From NCBI RefSeq assembly GCF_001721685.1, contig NZ_CP012502.1, positions 1,054,001 through 1,118,000 on the forward strand: a DNA stretch of 64,000 bases, read 5' to 3'. This document shows positions 8,690 to 19,282 of the stretch, one piece after another. How positions within the stretch are numbered: position 1 is the first letter of the stretch; every line of letters begins with the position of its first letter. The position numbers were made by a program, and so were the translations under genes. Below the pieces are notes generated by a model. The model made no database searches, was not told the origin of the DNA, and saw only the letters and a program-made list of their open reading frames with translations. Origin of the DNA: Salisediminibacterium beveridgei (GTDB lineage Bacteria > Bacillota > Bacilli > Bacillales > Salisediminibacteriaceae).

Positions 8690-11017
8690 ATGAGTGATGA
8701 GAACAAAGTACTCCCATTATTACCCTTAAGAGGTTTGATTGTTTTTCCAACCATGGTCCTGCATTTGGACGTCGGACGTGATAAATCGATCCAGGCACTT
8801 GAAACAGCGATGGTGGACAACCGGGAGATTTTCCTCACGGCACAAAAAGACGTATCCACCGATGAACCGTCGAGAGAAGAACTGCATGAAGTAGGGACTG
8901 TGGCGAAGGTCAATCAGATGCTCAAACTGCCGAACGGCACAATCCGGGTGCTTGTGGAAGGGCTTCACCGGGCGCAGGTAGAGGAACTTACCGAACAAGA
9001 GACATACACACAAGCCGAAGTAACCCATGTCGAGGAACGTCAGGAAGCGACGGTGGAAGAACAGGCGCTGATGCGCAACCTTCTTGACCAGTTCGAGGAA
9101 TACTTAAAGCTCTCGAAAAACATTACAAGAGAGACATTCGAGAGCGTCACGGATATTGTGGAACCAGGGCGAATGGCCGATATCATTACGTCCCATCTGC
9201 CGTTGAAGGTGCCACAGAAGCAGGAAGTACTCGACACATTCCACGTCAAAGAGCGTCTGGAGCTCGTGTTGAAGACGTTAACGAATGAGCGGGAAGTGCT
9301 CGGACTTGAGCGTAAAATCGGTCAGCAGGTCAAGCGTTCCATGGAAAAAAGCCAAAAGGAATATTACCTTCGCGAACAGATGAAGGCGATTCAAAATGAA
9401 TTGGGTGAAAAAGAATCGAAAGAGTCAGAGATGGACGATCTTCGAAAACGCATCAAAGAGGCTGAAATGCCGGAATCGGTTGAAGAGAAGGCGCTGAAGG
9501 AATTGAAGCGCTATGAGAAGATGCCTCCAAGCTCTGCGGAGAGCTCGGTAATCCGCAATTACGTCGAATGGCTCGTGGTCATTCCATGGCACAATGTCAC
9601 TGAAGATGTCCTCGACATTCACCGCTCGGAGAAGATCCTGGATGAGGATCATTACGGGCTTGAAAAAGTAAAAGAACGCGTATTGGAATATCTGGCCGTA
9701 CAGGAACTGACGAATGAATTAAAAGGGCCGATCCTTTGCCTGACAGGACCTCCAGGGGTAGGGAAAACCTCTTTGGCGCGCTCCGTTGCAAGGTCTTTGA
9801 ACCGGAAATTCGTCCGTATGTCCCTCGGAGGAGTGCGAGATGAAGCGGAAATCCGCGGTCACAGGCGGACGTATGTCGGTGCAATGCCCGGCCGGATCAT
9901 TCAGGGCATGAAGAAAGCCGGCAGTATGAACCCGGTTTTCCTGCTCGACGAAATTGATAAGCTGGTGCATGACTTCCGGGGCGATCCGTCGGCCTCACTG
10001 CTCGAAGTACTTGATCCTGAGCAAAATAACACCTTCAGCGATCACTTTATTGAAGAGCCCTATGACCTTTCCAAAGTCATGTTCATCACAACAGCAAATA
10101 ATGTCGGCGCCATTCCGCCCCCGCTTCGTGACCGGATGGAACTGATTCATATTCCAGGCTATACGGAAGTGGAGAAAAAAGAGATCGCCAAACGCTACCT
10201 GCTCCCAAAGCAAGTAAAAGAGCATGGTCTTACAAAAGGAAAACTTCAGATTAAAGATGAAGCAATCCTGAAAGTGGTCCGGCGCTATACCCGGGAAGCA
10301 GGGGTCAGAAATTTAGAGCGGGAACTCGCGAAGATCTGCCGCAAAGCGGCAAAATTAATCGTCTCCGGTGAGAAAAAACGGGTGATCGTCACGGACAAGA
10401 CCATCGAGGAACTTCTCGGCCGTCCAACCTACCGCTACGGGAAAGCAGAAACCAAAAATCAGATCGGAACCGCCACAGGTCTTGCCTATACGGCCGCAGG
10501 CGGGGATACCCTGAATATCGAGGTGTCGCTCTATCCCGGTAAAGGCAAATTGCTTTTGACAGGAAAGCTCGGGGATGTCATGAAAGAATCCGCTCAGGCG
10601 GCATTCAGTTATATTCGCGCCAAATCCGAAGAATTGAACATCGACCCACAATTTAATGAAAAGAATGATATTCATATCCATGTGCCAGAAGGTGCCGTTC
10701 CAAAGGATGGCCCTTCTGCCGGGATCACGATTGCAACGGCGCTTATCTCTGCTTTGACGAATCGACCGGTTCGCCGCGAAGTGGGCATGACCGGTGAGAT
10801 TACGCTTCGGGGACGCGTGCTGCCGATCGGCGGTCTGAAAGAGAAATCCATGTCCGCGCACCGGGCTGGTCTGACGCACATTATCATACCGGAAGAAAAC
10901 GAAAAAGATCTCGAAGATATCCCGGACAGTGTCCGGGATGATCTGACGTTTATCCCGGTCGCGCACCTCGATGAGGTATTGAAGGTGGCACTGACGGAGG
11001 AGGATGACGAGTCATGA
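8690..11017 (+). CDS. lonA: ATP-dependent protease La (LonA)
   Basis: A 775-residue cytoplasmic AAA+ protease that degrades misfolded and regulatory proteins. The N-terminal substrate domain begins [22 protein letters not shown], a coiled-coil linker follows, then the ATPase with Walker [10 protein letters not shown] and Walker [10 protein letters not shown]. The C-terminal serine-lysine protease domain carries the catalytic Ser in [10 protein letters not shown] and the Lys in [22 protein letters not shown] precedes ATG 8690. The end overlaps the ysxC start by four bases (ATGA), as expected for coupled expression. Confidence 0.97.
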   Translation: MSDENKVLPLLPLRGLIVFPTMVLHLDVGRDKSIQALETAMVDNREIFLTAQKDVSTDEPSREELHEVGTVAKVNQMLKLPNGTIRVLVEGLHRAQVEELTEQETYTQAEVTHVEERQEATVEEQALMRNLLDQFEEYLKLSKNITRETFESVTDIVEPGRMADIITSHLPLKVPQKQEVLDTFHVKERLELVLKTLTNEREVLGLERKIGQQVKRSMEKSQKEYYLREQMKAIQNELGEKESKESEMDDLRKRIKEAEMPESVEEKALKELKRYEKMPPSSAESSVIRNYVEWLVVIPWHNVTEDVLDIHRSEKILDEDHYGLEKVKERVLEYLAVQELTNELKGPILCLTGPPGVGKTSLARSVARSLNRKFVRMSLGGVRDEAEIRGHRRTYVGAMPGRIIQGMKKAGSMNPVFLLDEIDKLVHDFRGDPSASLLEVLDPEQNNTFSDHFIEEPYDLSKVMFITTANNVGAIPPPLRDRMELIHIPGYTEVEKKEIAKRYLLPKQVKEHGLTKGKLQIKDEAILKVVRRYTREAGVRNLERELAKICRKAAKLIVSGEKKRVIVTDKTIEELLGRPTYRYGKAETKNQIGTATGLAYTAAGGDTLNIEVSLYPGKGKLLLTGKLGDVMKESAQAAFSYIRAKSEELNIDPQFNEKNDIHIHVPEGAVPKDGPSAGITIATALISALTNRPVRREVGMTGEITLRGRVLPIGGLKEKSMSAHRAGLTHIIIPEENEKDLEDIPDSVRDDLTFIPVAHLDEVLKVALTEEDDES

Positions 11018-11634
11018 AAATCTCCTCTGCAGAACTTGTCATCAGTGCAGCGAAAGAAGCGCAGTTTCCGGGAACGATGTTTCCGGAGATCGCGCTGTCC
11101 GGGCGCTCCAATGTAGGCAAATCTTCATTTATCAATACACTCTTGAATCGAAAAGATCTGGCCCGCACGTCTCAACGACCGGGTAAAACGCAGACGTTGA
11201 ATTTCTATGTCATTAATGACCGCTTTCATTTCGTGGACGTCCCGGGTTACGGGTACGCGAAGGTCTCCAAAGCGGAACGGGCCGCCTGGGGACGGACACT
11301 TGAGATCTTTTTCTCTTCCCGGGAACAATTAAAAGCCGTCGTCCAGTTAGTGGACAGCCGCCATAAACCGTCTGAAGACGATGTGCTGATGTACGATTGG
11401 CTGAAGCACCACGGGCTGAAAGTGATCCTGATCGCAACGAAATGTGACAAGATTCCGCGAGGTAAATGGGCGAAGGCGAAGAAGGATATCAGTAACGATC
11501 TGAATATGCAGGCGGGGGATCCATTGATCCTCTTCTCCTCAGAAACCGGTCAAGGAAAAGAGGAAGCCTGGCGTGAAATTAAGGAAGCCCTCTTCAGTAA
11601 GGAACAGCGGGGGACTTCCGATGTGGAAGGATGA
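11014..11634 (+). CDS. ysxC: Ribosome-assembly GTPase YsxC/EngB
   Basis: An essential small GTPase needed for maturation of the 50S subunit. The 206-residue protein carries the G1 motif GRSNVGKSS, the G3 motif DVPGYGYA, the G4 motif TKCDK followed by IPRGKW, and a G5-like SSETGQG. The length fits the family. Its start codon overlaps the lonA stop, and an ABC ATPase starts 9 bases after its end, so all three are probably co-transcribed. Confidence 0.95.
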   Translation: MKISSAELVISAAKEAQFPGTMFPEIALSGRSNVGKSSFINTLLNRKDLARTSQRPGKTQTLNFYVINDRFHFVDVPGYGYAKVSKAERAAWGRTLEIFFSSREQLKAVVQLVDSRHKPSEDDVLMYDWLKHHGLKVILIATKCDKIPRGKWAKAKKDISNDLNMQAGDPLILFSSETGQGKEEAWREIKEALFSKEQRGTSDVEG

Positions 11635-11643
11635 TGGGGCTCC

Positions 11644-12375
11644 ATGGATGCACTGCTCGAGATTCACGACCTGAATAAATCCTTTGGCGATGCGCCGGTA
11701 TTAAAAGGCATCGACCTCGCGCTGAAAAAAGGAGAGGTCATTTGTGTCATCGGTTCATCCGGTTCGGGAAAAAGTACCCTCCTCCGCTGTCTCAATTTTC
11801 TCGAAGAGAAGGACAGCGGGACCATCCGTTATAACGGTGAAGTGATCGAAACGACCACACACAATGTGAACCAGTTCAGACAGAAGATGGGGATGGTGTT
11901 TCAGCATTTTCACCTGTTTCCGCATATGACCGTGCTCGGGAACATCATCGAAGCACCTGTTCATGTGCTGAAACGGCGTAAAGAAGATGCCACCGCGGAA
12001 GCGCTCAAGCTTCTTGAACGCGTCGGTTTGCGTGAAAAGGCCGATGACTACCCCTTCACCCTCTCCGGAGGACAAAAACAGCGGGTCGCGATCGCAAGAG
12101 CCTTGGCCATGCAACCGGAAGTCATGTTGTTTGATGAGCCGACATCGGCCCTTGATCCTGAACTTGTCGGTGAAGTACTCGCCGTGATGAAGGATATTGC
12201 CTCGCAGGGGATGACGATGGTGATCGTCACACATGAAATGGGTTTTGCCAGAGAAGTCGCAGATCGGACGCTGTACATGCATGACGGTGTCATTCTTGAG
12301 GAGGGGCCATCGAAGGATTTCTTCGCCAACCCGAAAGAACCGAGGACGAAAGCGTTTCTCTCAAAAATTTTATGA
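11644..12375 (+). CDS. ABC transporter ATP-binding protein, polar amino acid type, orphan
   Basis: The 243-residue protein is a complete nucleotide-binding subunit of the GlnQ/ArtP (PAAT) class: Walker [11 protein letters not shown]-loop [16 protein letters not shown], signature [17 protein letters not shown], Walker [15 protein letters not shown] and the switch His in [20 protein letters not shown] context. No permease or binding protein gene is near, so it must work with subunits encoded elsewhere. It is not at this place in B. subtilis, where ysxC is followed by hemA; it is probably an insertion into the conserved order. A strong terminator follows. Confidence 0.85.
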   Translation: MDALLEIHDLNKSFGDAPVLKGIDLALKKGEVICVIGSSGSGKSTLLRCLNFLEEKDSGTIRYNGEVIETTTHNVNQFRQKMGMVFQHFHLFPHMTVLGNIIEAPVHVLKRRKEDATAEALKLLERVGLREKADDYPFTLSGGQKQRVAIARALAMQPEVMLFDEPTSALDPELVGEVLAVMKDIASQGMTMVIVTHEMGFAREVADRTLYMHDGVILEEGPSKDFFANPKEPRTKAFLSKIL

Positions 12376-12379
12376 TCAA

Positions 12380-12411
12380 AAACCGCCGGAAAGGCGGTTT
12401 TTTCTCTTTTG
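12380..12411 (+). terminator. Terminator of the lonA-ysxC-ABC unit
   Basis: AACCGCC and GGCGGTT form a GC-rich stem around a short GGAAA loop, followed by TTTTTCTCTTTT. It separates this unit from the haem operon. Confidence 0.9.
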
Positions 12412-12498
12412 ATGTGACCGGTATCACAGAATTATCGGTTACAACCGTTTACAATGAAAGTATTCAAACAGATTTCTTTCACTTTGTGCTGAATATGT

Positions 12499-12519
12499 TA
12501 TAATAAATAATGATTCTAA
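12499..12519 (+). promoter_or_regulatory. hemA promoter P1 with PerR-like box
   Basis: A perfect -10 TATAAT lies at 12499-12504 with only a weak -35. Directly downstream, at the expected transcription start, 12505-12519 read on the minus strand is TTAGAATCATTATTT, which matches the known PerR box TTATAATNATTATAA at 11 of 14 defined positions. In B. subtilis the hemAXCDBL operon is repressed by PerR, so a peroxide-responsive control is plausible here too. The assignment is inferred from this match. Confidence 0.55.
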
Positions 12520-12535
12520 TTAAGAGAAACATGGT

Positions 12536-12564
12536 TTGAAAGCGTCACGAAAACCGTGTATGAT
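12536..12564 (+). promoter_or_regulatory. hemA promoter P2
   Basis: TTGAAA (12536-12541) and TATGAT (12559-12564) are 17 bases apart, only about 30 bases before the hemA start codon. It would give a short-leader transcript that starts downstream of the PerR-like box. Confidence 0.65.
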
Positions 12565-12594
12565 AGAGTGGGTTTAAGTCTTGGGGGTGAAGGT

Positions 12595-13983
12595 ATGCAT
12601 ATCCTCGTTGTCGGTTTAAATCATAAGACAACACCGGTTGAAATCAGGGAGAAGTTTCAGTTTCAATCGGACATGGATCAGGCATTGACAACATTACGTC
12701 AATCAAAAAGTATTCTCGAGAGTGTCATTATCTCGACATGCAACCGCACGGAATTATACGTCGTGGCAGACCAGCTTCATACCGGTCGCTACTATACGAA
12801 GATGTTCTTATCCGAGTGGTTTGAAGTTCCGAAAGAAGAGTTCTCGCATCACTTGTTAATCAGAGAAGATGAGCACGCGATTGAACATCTCCTGAGGGTA
12901 TCATGTGGCCTGGACTCGATGATTCTCGGGGAAACACAAATCCTTGGACAAGTCCGTGAAGCGTTTTTGAAAGCGCAGGAACTGGAAACGACCGGAACAA
13001 TTTTAAATTACAGCTTCCGTCAGGCGATTACCTTGGCGAAGCGTGCCCAGGCAGAAACGGAAATCAACGATAACCCGGTTTCCGTCTCTTATGCTGCCGT
13101 TGAGCTTGGGAAGCAGATCTTTGGCGACTTCAAAGGGAAACAGGTCCTCGTCATGGGAGCCGGCAAGATGAGTGAACTCACGGCCAAGCACTTGACGTCA
13201 AACGGCGTGGATCAGATTACGGTTATGAACCGGACGAAGGAAAAGGCAGATGCACTGGCGAGCCGCTTTGCAGGAGCAAGCCGTCCGTTTGAGCAGCTGA
13301 CCGAATCGCTTTTGGAGACGGATGTCCTCATCAGTTCCACCGGAGCCGATCAGTACGTTCTGAACGCTTCTGATGTCAAACAGATCATGAAGAAACGAAA
13401 AGGCCGTCCGTTGTTCCTCGTGGACATCGCCGTCCCGCGTGATATTGATCCGGGACTGGGTGAACTTGATGATGTGTATCTCTATGACATCGATGACCTC
13501 CAAGGCATTGTACAATCCAATCTGGAAGTACGAAAAGAAGCCGCGGAACAGATCGAATTGATGATTGAAGAAGAACTCGTCATTTTTGGCGAGTGGCTGG
13601 ATACACTTGGAGTCGTTCCTGTGATGACTGCCTTGCGTGCAAAGGCGAAGACGATCCAGGAAGTCACGATGGAGAGCCTCGAGCGAAAGCTGGACCATTT
13701 GAGCGAGCGCGAGAAGAAAGTGATCCGTAAACACATGAAGAGTATCATCAATCAGATGCTCCGTGATCCGATCACCGCACTCAAGGAAGTACCGAATGAA
13801 AACGATCCGGATGCCCTCTTGGAGTACTTCTCCAAAGTGTTCAAACTTGAAGAGCATATGGACGAAGAGGAACCGCGAATCACATCGAATATCAAGATCA
13901 ACCGTCAGGAACGGCAGTATAATATTGCCCGCCGGAAAGCGGCAATCGGATCGAAGAAAAAAGCGGTTGTCCGCTCCTGTTGA
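12595..13983 (+). CDS. hemA: Glutamyl-tRNA reductase
   Basis: First committed enzyme of the C5 haem pathway: it reduces glutamyl-tRNA(Glu) to glutamate-1-semialdehyde with NADPH. The 462-residue product starts MHILVVGLNHKTTPVEIREK and has the catalytic Cys49 in STCNRTELY, the SCGLDSMILGETQI substrate segment, an NADP-binding GAGKMSELTAKHL and a C-terminal dimerisation helix. An in-frame ATG at 12556 exists, but it would lie inside promoter P2; GGGGGTGAAGG before ATG 12595 fits better. The C-terminal basic tail after residue 440 is longer than usual. Confidence 0.95.
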   Translation: MHILVVGLNHKTTPVEIREKFQFQSDMDQALTTLRQSKSILESVIISTCNRTELYVVADQLHTGRYYTKMFLSEWFEVPKEEFSHHLLIREDEHAIEHLLRVSCGLDSMILGETQILGQVREAFLKAQELETTGTILNYSFRQAITLAKRAQAETEINDNPVSVSYAAVELGKQIFGDFKGKQVLVMGAGKMSELTAKHLTSNGVDQITVMNRTKEKADALASRFAGASRPFEQLTESLLETDVLISSTGADQYVLNASDVKQIMKKRKGRPLFLVDIAVPRDIDPGLGELDDVYLYDIDDLQGIVQSNLEVRKEAAEQIELMIEEELVIFGEWLDTLGVVPVMTALRAKAKTIQEVTMESLERKLDHLSEREKKVIRKHMKSIINQMLRDPITALKEVPNENDPDALLEYFSKVFKLEEHMDEEEPRITSNIKINRQERQYNIARRKAAIGSKKKAVVRSC

Positions 13984-14001
13984 AAGAAGGGAAGCTGACT
14001 T

Positions 14002-14823
14002 ATGACGGGAATGAATATCCTGTATATCCTGATCGTCGTGCTTTATTGTGCCAGTGTATCAGGATATTTCATAGATTTTATTCATAAAAACCAGAAGGTC
14101 AACCGATTGGCTTTCTGGTTACTTTCAATTGTCTGGCTCATGCAGATTGCTTTTATGGCCCTGCGCTACATAGCCTTTGAACGACTGCCGATCATGACGA
14201 GTTTCGAGGCCATGTTTTTTTATTCATGGCTGCTCGTTACGGCGTCCTTGTTCATCAACCGCCGCTTCAGAACAGATTTCCTGATTTTCTTTTTGAATTT
14301 GATCGGTTTTATCGTGGTGGTGATCGGTTTAATGGTGCCGACAGGCGATGTGTCTCCGTTACTCAGTGAATTGTTCATTTTTGAAATGCTGATGATTCAT
14401 GTCGTGGTGCTGTTACTGAGCTACGGTGTTTTCACCGTTTCATTTGTCTTTTCTTTTCTGTATTTTTTGAAACATCATATGCTGAAATCAAAATCGTTCA
14501 ATGACAGAATGGCAAGAACGGGGAACCTGAACACACTGGAGCGGTACAGTTTTTTTGCTGCAGTAACGGGAATTCCCTTTCTGCTGATCGGGCTGATACT
14601 CGGTGTGATCTGGTCCTATTTATCCTTTGACACGATCCCGTGGCTTGATCCGAAGGTGGTCACGTCATTTATTGTGCTGGCTTTCTACGGCACATACGTC
14701 TTTTTTTATCAAGTAAGGAAAGTGCGCGGCTATCAGCTGGTGCTTTTTAATCTCGCTGCGTTTCTGGTCCTGCTCATCAATTATTTTCTGTCAGGATCTT
14801 TTTCAACGTTTCATATCTGGTAA
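14002..14823 (+). CDS. hemX: HemX-type integral membrane protein (CcsA/cytochrome c assembly family)
   Basis: A 273-residue protein with about eight hydrophobic helices and the overall look of the CcsA/CcmC superfamily. In B. subtilis HemX lies at this place and is reported to lower the level of HemA. It starts 19 bases after hemA, with GAAGGGAAG as the ribosome binding site; ATG 14002 and ATG 14011 are both possible. The function is assigned mainly from position and family. Confidence 0.85.
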   Translation: MTGMNILYILIVVLYCASVSGYFIDFIHKNQKVNRLAFWLLSIVWLMQIAFMALRYIAFERLPIMTSFEAMFFYSWLLVTASLFINRRFRTDFLIFFLNLIGFIVVVIGLMVPTGDVSPLLSELFIFEMLMIHVVVLLLSYGVFTVSFVFSFLYFLKHHMLKSKSFNDRMARTGNLNTLERYSFFAAVTGIPFLLIGLILGVIWSYLSFDTIPWLDPKVVTSFIVLAFYGTYVFFYQVRKVRGYQLVLFNLAAFLVLLINYFLSGSFSTFHIW

Positions 14824-15120
14824 AACGAAACGCTGGGTGTTTACCAATTTTCACACTGTTAAAGCCTGTTGTTGATTTTCTGAATCTCATATTCAAGAGC
14901 GTTAGGCGGCGATGCCCGACGGATGAGCGCAGTCTCGAAATCCACTTTCGCAAAGCGGATGTTGGTTAAAGCAAGCCCCTGGGACAGTAAGACACGACGA
15001 GGTAATGCCGAGTCGATTGTCGCACTGATGCTGTTTGCACTTCGGGCAAGCGTCCGCCGTCAGCGATTGAATATCAACACTCAACCTTAACAGAGCTTAC
15101 ACTTTAGGAGGAATGTGAAC
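14824..15120. other. Intergenic gap between hemX and hemC holding a repeat copy
   Basis: These 297 bases carry no credible gene. Most of the interval is copy A of an imperfect repeat (14899-15065). The ribosome binding site of hemC, AGGAGGA, lies at 15106-15112. B. subtilis has no such gap between hemX and hemC, so the repeat has probably inserted into the operon. Confidence 0.6.
14899..15065. repeat. Dispersed intergenic repeat, copy A
   Basis: The core at 14931-14980 is about 80% identical to 37840-37890 and shares the exact 16-mer ACTTTCGCAAAGCGGA (14944-14959). The right end GCGTCCGCCGTCAGCG (15050-15065) recurs in the other copies, and the left end GTTAGGCGGCGATGCC (14901-14916) is its imperfect inverse. 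Non-coding. It looks like a small non-autonomous element or a structured RNA cassette; I do not recognise a named family. Confidence 0.55.
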
Positions 15121-16059
15121 GTGACACGGAACATTATTCTCGGTTCAAGACGAAGCAATCTCGCGATGACACAGACACGCTGGGTGATTCAGGAACTTGA
15201 AAAGCTCGGTCTGCCTTTCACGTTTGAGATTAAAGAAATTACCACCAAAGGCGATCAGATTCTCGATGTGACCCTCTCCAAAGTCGGTGGAAAAGGCTTA
15301 TTTGTGAAAGAGATCGAACAGGCTATGCACAACCGTGAAATTGATATGGCCGTGCACAGTATGAAAGACGTCCCTTCAGGCCGGTCAGAAGGGCTTGTTC
15401 TGGCAGCTGTGCCGGAGCGCGTCGACCCCCGGGATGCATTTATTTCAAACAGCGGTAAAACCCTGATGGAACTGCCTTCGGGATCCATCGTCGGGACGAG
15501 CAGTCTTCGGCGCGGTTCCCAGGTCCTCACGAAGCGACCGGATCTCGAGATTCAATGGATTCGGGGCAACATCGATACCCGGCTTCGTAAGTGCCGTGAG
15601 GAGAATTTCGATGCAATTATCCTCGCTGCTGCGGGACTTGAACGCGTTGGCTGGACTGAAGATATCGTGACCGAATTTCTCGATCCTGAACTGTGCCTGC
15701 CGGCTGTCGGACAAGGCGCTCTCGGTCTGGAATGCCGGGAGGAAGACCATGAACTCCGGGAACTCCTCGCCCATTTAAACCATGAGTATACCGCAAGAAC
15801 GGTAGCGGCAGAGCGAGCGTTTTTACGCACGGTGGAAGGCGGCTGCACGGTTCCGATCGGTGCTCACGCTACCCTCGATGAACAAAATCAGATTCACCTG
15901 ACAGCGCTCGTTGCCTCCACGGATGGCAAGCAGGTCTTTAAAGAATCAATCATCGGAGAAGATCCCGACCATATCGGCACGGAAGTGGCCGAACGGATTC
16001 TCCGCCAAGGTGCGAAAGAAGTGCTCGACAAGGTGAAGGAAGATTTGGAGAACAACTGA
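15121..16059 (+). CDS. hemC: Porphobilinogen deaminase (hydroxymethylbilane synthase)
   Basis: It joins four porphobilinogen units into hydroxymethylbilane. The 312-residue protein has the N-terminal [14 protein letters not shown] motif, KDVPSG, the [10 protein letters not shown] arginine segment and the cofactor-binding Cys in [13 protein letters not shown] chose GTG 15121: AGGAGGA ends at 15112, which gives an 8-base spacer, whereas the in-frame GTG at 15115 would be only 2 bases away. With this start the dipyrromethane Cys is residue 242, the number known in E. coli. The stop overlaps the hemD start by one base. Confidence 0.95.
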   Translation: MTRNIILGSRRSNLAMTQTRWVIQELEKLGLPFTFEIKEITTKGDQILDVTLSKVGGKGLFVKEIEQAMHNREIDMAVHSMKDVPSGRSEGLVLAAVPERVDPRDAFISNSGKTLMELPSGSIVGTSSLRRGSQVLTKRPDLEIQWIRGNIDTRLRKCREENFDAIILAAAGLERVGWTEDIVTEFLDPELCLPAVGQGALGLECREEDHELRELLAHLNHEYTARTVAAERAFLRTVEGGCTVPIGAHATLDEQNQIHLTALVASTDGKQVFKESIIGEDPDHIGTEVAERILRQGAKEVLDKVKEDLENN

Positions 16060-16844
16060 TGACGACAGTGCTCAAAGGGCTCACTGTGATGAATACCCGG
16101 GCCTGTCACCAGCAGGGGACATTAAGCCGGCTGTTAATGGAACGTGGTGCAACGGTGATTGAAATGCCGTTGATTCGCGTGGAACCGGTAAACGGCCTGG
16201 ATCCATCGGTATTTTATAATGCCTGCCAGGAAGCGGACGTCATCATTTTTACCAGTGTGAACGCGGTCAACGCCGTCCTCGATTTGTTAAACCCCATTGT
16301 CGATCGTGACTTTATGATCGCTTCATTACGGTATAAGCGCATCGCGGCTGTCGGCTCCAAAACGGAGAGTGCGCTGAAGAAACTGGGCATTGAACCGGAA
16401 ATCGTCCCGGCGCGTTTTGATGCTGAGCATCTTGCAGAAGCAGTCGTGAACGCAACATCGGTTAAAGAGCGGATCTTATACCCTAAAAGCAAGCGGGCCC
16501 GTTCCACGCTGCACGACCTGCTTAAAACGTCGGGCAGACAACTGACGGAGGTCCCTGTATATAATACGGTGGAGGATTGGGAAAAACAGAAGGAATTAAT
16601 CAGTGTGCTCGAAAACGACGCCTGTGATGTCGTGACATTCGCAAGTCCCTCTGCTGTGCACAGTTTTTTTCATCAGGCCGCTCAGATGGCATTCGCAAAA
16701 AATCTGATGTTTGCCGTCATTGGACGGGTCACGGAAGAAGCCCTCAGCGGTTACGTTGATCCATCGAGGATCATCACGCCGGACACCTACACCATCGAGG
16801 GACTTGTCGGAGCCATTCAAGAATACAAAAAATCAACTGGTTGA
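16059..16844 (+). CDS. hemD: Uroporphyrinogen-III synthase
   Basis: HemD closes and rearranges hydroxymethylbilane to uroporphyrinogen III. The 261-residue sequence is weakly conserved, as usual for the family, but shows the expected two-lobed pattern: NTRACHQQGTLSRLL at the start, DVIIFTSVNAVNAVLDLL, AAVGSKTESALKKLG, and DVVTFASPSAVHSFF. Its place between hemC and hemB with a one-base overlap supports the call. No truncation is seen. Confidence 0.92.
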   Translation: MTTVLKGLTVMNTRACHQQGTLSRLLMERGATVIEMPLIRVEPVNGLDPSVFYNACQEADVIIFTSVNAVNAVLDLLNPIVDRDFMIASLRYKRIAAVGSKTESALKKLGIEPEIVPARFDAEHLAEAVVNATSVKERILYPKSKRARSTLHDLLKTSGRQLTEVPVYNTVEDWEKQKELISVLENDACDVVTFASPSAVHSFFHQAAQMAFAKNLMFAVIGRVTEEALSGYVDPSRIITPDTYTIEGLVGAIQEYKKSTG

Positions 16845-16859
16845 ACCTGTTGTGGAAGG

Positions 16860-17849
16860 ATGAAGGAATATATGCAGGAAAACGCATCTTTCGCCCGGCA
16901 TCGCCGGTTGCGACAAACCCCGAATCTTCGGGCCAGTGTCAGGGAAAATCATGTACGTACGGAAGATTTAATCTACCCGTTGTTCGTTGTGGAAGGTACG
17001 GGCGTTAAAAACGAAGTGCCATCGATGCCAGGTGTCTACCAGCGTTCACTGGATCTGATCAATGCGGAAGTCCAGGAAGCGGTGGAGCTGGGCATTACGA
17101 TGATCATTTTATTCGGTGTCCCGGATCATAAAGATCACACCGGTTCTTCGGCAATCGATCAGCAAGGCATCGTGCAACGGGCAACGAGACAAATCAAAGA
17201 CGCGTTCCCGGATTTGACAGTCATCACGGACACATGCCTGTGCCAGTTTACTGATCACGGGCACTGCGGGATTGTGGAAGAAGGGGAAATTCTCAATGAT
17301 CCATCGCTGCATCTGCTGGCAGAAGCAGCCGTGTCCCAGGCAGAAGCAGGGGCGGATATCATTGCGCCTTCGAATATGATGGACGGTTTTGTACAGGCGA
17401 TTCGCACAGGCCTTGATCAAGCCGGATACAGTCACGTGCCGATCATGAGCTATGCCGTGAAATACGCGTCTGCCTTTTACGGTCCGTTTCGCGATGCAGC
17501 CCACAGCTCACCGCAATCCGGTGACCGCAAGACGTATCAGATGGATCCGGCAAACCGCCGCGAAGCACATCGTGAGGCTGCTTCAGATGTGGACCAAGGC
17601 GCCGATTTCCTGATCGTGAAACCGGCCTTGTCGTATCTCGATATCATCCGCGATGTCCGGGAGCGGCACGATCTGCCTGTCGTTGCGTATAACGTGAGCG
17701 GAGAGTACAGCATGGTGAAAGCGGCAGCAATGAACGGCTGGGTGAATGAGCAGGAGATTGTCATGGAGAAAATGGTCAGCATGAAGCGGGCCGGCGCTGA
17801 TCTGATATTGACCTATTTTGCGAAAGACATTGCCCGCTGGAACCGGTAA
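16860..17849 (+). CDS. hemB: Delta-aminolevulinic acid dehydratase (porphobilinogen synthase)
   Basis: It condenses two 5-aminolevulinate molecules to porphobilinogen. The 329-residue protein has the zinc-ligand motif [13 protein letters not shown], the first active-site Lys in [19 protein letters not shown], the second in [14 protein letters not shown], and the C-terminal [12 protein letters not shown]. Zinc rather than magnesium use is suggested by the three cysteines. The start may be ATG 16860 or ATG 16872, because GGAAGGA (16854-16860) fits the latter better. Confidence 0.95.
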   Translation: MKEYMQENASFARHRRLRQTPNLRASVRENHVRTEDLIYPLFVVEGTGVKNEVPSMPGVYQRSLDLINAEVQEAVELGITMIILFGVPDHKDHTGSSAIDQQGIVQRATRQIKDAFPDLTVITDTCLCQFTDHGHCGIVEEGEILNDPSLHLLAEAAVSQAEAGADIIAPSNMMDGFVQAIRTGLDQAGYSHVPIMSYAVKYASAFYGPFRDAAHSSPQSGDRKTYQMDPANRREAHREAASDVDQGADFLIVKPALSYLDIIRDVRERHDLPVVAYNVSGEYSMVKAAAMNGWVNEQEIVMEKMVSMKRAGADLILTYFAKDIARWNR

Positions 17850-17873
17850 ACATGAACCAGGAGGTTGAAGACA

Positions 17874-19163
17874 ATGAATTTTGATCAATCGAAACAGGCA
17901 TTTGCCAAAGCGCTGCCTTTAATGCCCGGAGGAGTGAACAGTCCGGTACGTGCATTTAAATCCGTCGGGCTGGACCCGGTGTATATGGACGAAGGCAAAG
18001 GGACGAGAATCTGGGATTTGGACGGAAATGAATACATCGATTACGTCTTGTCGTGGGGACCGATGATTCACGGTCATGCGGACCCGCAGGTCATTAAGAG
18101 TGTCCAGGACGCTGCGGCGAAAGGGACCAGCTTTGGTGCCCCGCATGAAATGGAAACGAAGCTGGCAGAGCTCGTGATCGACCGGGTGCCATCCATTGAG
18201 GTCGTAAGGATGGTTAACTCCGGTACGGAAGCGACGATGAGTGCCCTTCGACTTGCCCGCGGATTCACCGGCCGCAACAAGATTTTGAAATTTGAAGGTT
18301 GCTATCACGGTCACGGTGATTCGCTGCTGATCAAAGCAGGGTCTGGTGTGGCAACACTCGGTCTGCCGGATAGTCCGGGCGTCCCGGAATCCGTCGCATC
18401 CAACACATTGACGGTTCCGTATAATGATCTGGAAAGCCTGAAGGTCGCTTTTGACAAGTTTGGTGATGACATTGCAGCGGTGATTCTTGAACCGATCACA
18501 GGCAATATGGGTGTCGTGCTCCCTGAGCCCGGCTTCCTCGAAGGGGTCAGGGAAGTCACGGAAGATCACGGCTCACTGCTCATATTCGACGAAGTGATGA
18601 CCGGTTTTCGAAGCAGCTATCACAGTGCTCAGGGACGCGTTGGTGTGACACCGGATTTGACGTGTCTCGGGAAAGTGATCGGCGGCGGGTTGCCGGTAGG
18701 CGCTTATGGCGGTCGACGCGATATCATGGAGCGCATTGCCCCTGCAGGGAATATCTATCAGGCAGGTACCTTATCCGGGAACCCGCTGGCAATGACGGCC
18801 GGGTACGAAACGATCTCACAGCTGACCGAAGAGAGCTATGAACATTTCGAGAAAATCGGTAAACGTCTCAGCGATGGCCTCTCAGCAGCGGCGAAGGAAT
18901 TCGGTGTGCCGCACTGGATCAATCACGCAGGTTCGATGGTTGGTTTCTTCTTTACCGATCAGAAGGTGAAGAATTTCGAAACGGCATCGTCTTCTGATCT
19001 GGATCTGTTTAACGCCTATTTCAGAGAAATGCTCCATCAGGGCATCTCGCTCCCGCCTTCTCAGTTTGAAGGAATGTTTTTGTCCACAAAGCATACGGAA
19101 GAAGACATCGATCAGACGATTGAAGCGGCACGTCATGCATTTAAGACCATCATGTCAAAGTGA
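17874..19163 (+). CDS. hemL: Glutamate-1-semialdehyde 2,1-aminomutase
   Basis: This PLP enzyme makes 5-aminolevulinate from glutamate-1-semialdehyde. The 429-residue product has [16 protein letters not shown] at the N-terminus, [36 protein letters not shown] and the PLP lysine K267 in [19 protein letters not shown] 17874 lies 9 bases after AGGAGG (17859-17864), whereas an in-frame TTG at 17865 touches it, so the ATG is the start. The gene ends the haem operon with a clear terminator. In B. subtilis ysxE and spoVID follow; here they are missing. Confidence 0.96.
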   Translation: MNFDQSKQAFAKALPLMPGGVNSPVRAFKSVGLDPVYMDEGKGTRIWDLDGNEYIDYVLSWGPMIHGHADPQVIKSVQDAAAKGTSFGAPHEMETKLAELVIDRVPSIEVVRMVNSGTEATMSALRLARGFTGRNKILKFEGCYHGHGDSLLIKAGSGVATLGLPDSPGVPESVASNTLTVPYNDLESLKVAFDKFGDDIAAVILEPITGNMGVVLPEPGFLEGVREVTEDHGSLLIFDEVMTGFRSSYHSAQGRVGVTPDLTCLGKVIGGGLPVGAYGGRRDIMERIAPAGNIYQAGTLSGNPLAMTAGYETISQLTEESYEHFEKIGKRLSDGLSAAAKEFGVPHWINHAGSMVGFFFTDQKVKNFETASSSDLDLFNAYFREMLHQGISLPPSQFEGMFLSTKHTEEDIDQTIEAARHAFKTIMSK

Positions 19164-19170
19164 TAGAAGA

Positions 19171-19200
19171 AGCCTCCGCGGGTCCCTGCGGAGGCTTTTC
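19171..19200 (+). terminator. Terminator of the hem operon
   Basis: AGCCTCCGC (19171-19179) pairs perfectly with GCGGAGGCT (19188-19196), followed by TTTTCC. Confidence 0.9.
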
Positions 19201-19235
19201 CTGTTTATGCTCCATAAGTGACTTAAGGTTTGCCA

Positions 19236-19275
19236 AAGGATTGAAGTGTAGGCGAATCGGAGGCTGTGAGTGAGC
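19236..19275. repeat. Degenerate short repeat, copy 1
   Basis: Begins AAGGATTGAAGTGTAGGCG and contains GGAGGCT. The first 30 bases match 24 of 30 with a stretch at 57090-57130, and more weakly with 55849-55890. All three copies are intergenic. Function unknown. Confidence 0.3.
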
Positions 19276-19282
19276 AGAACAG

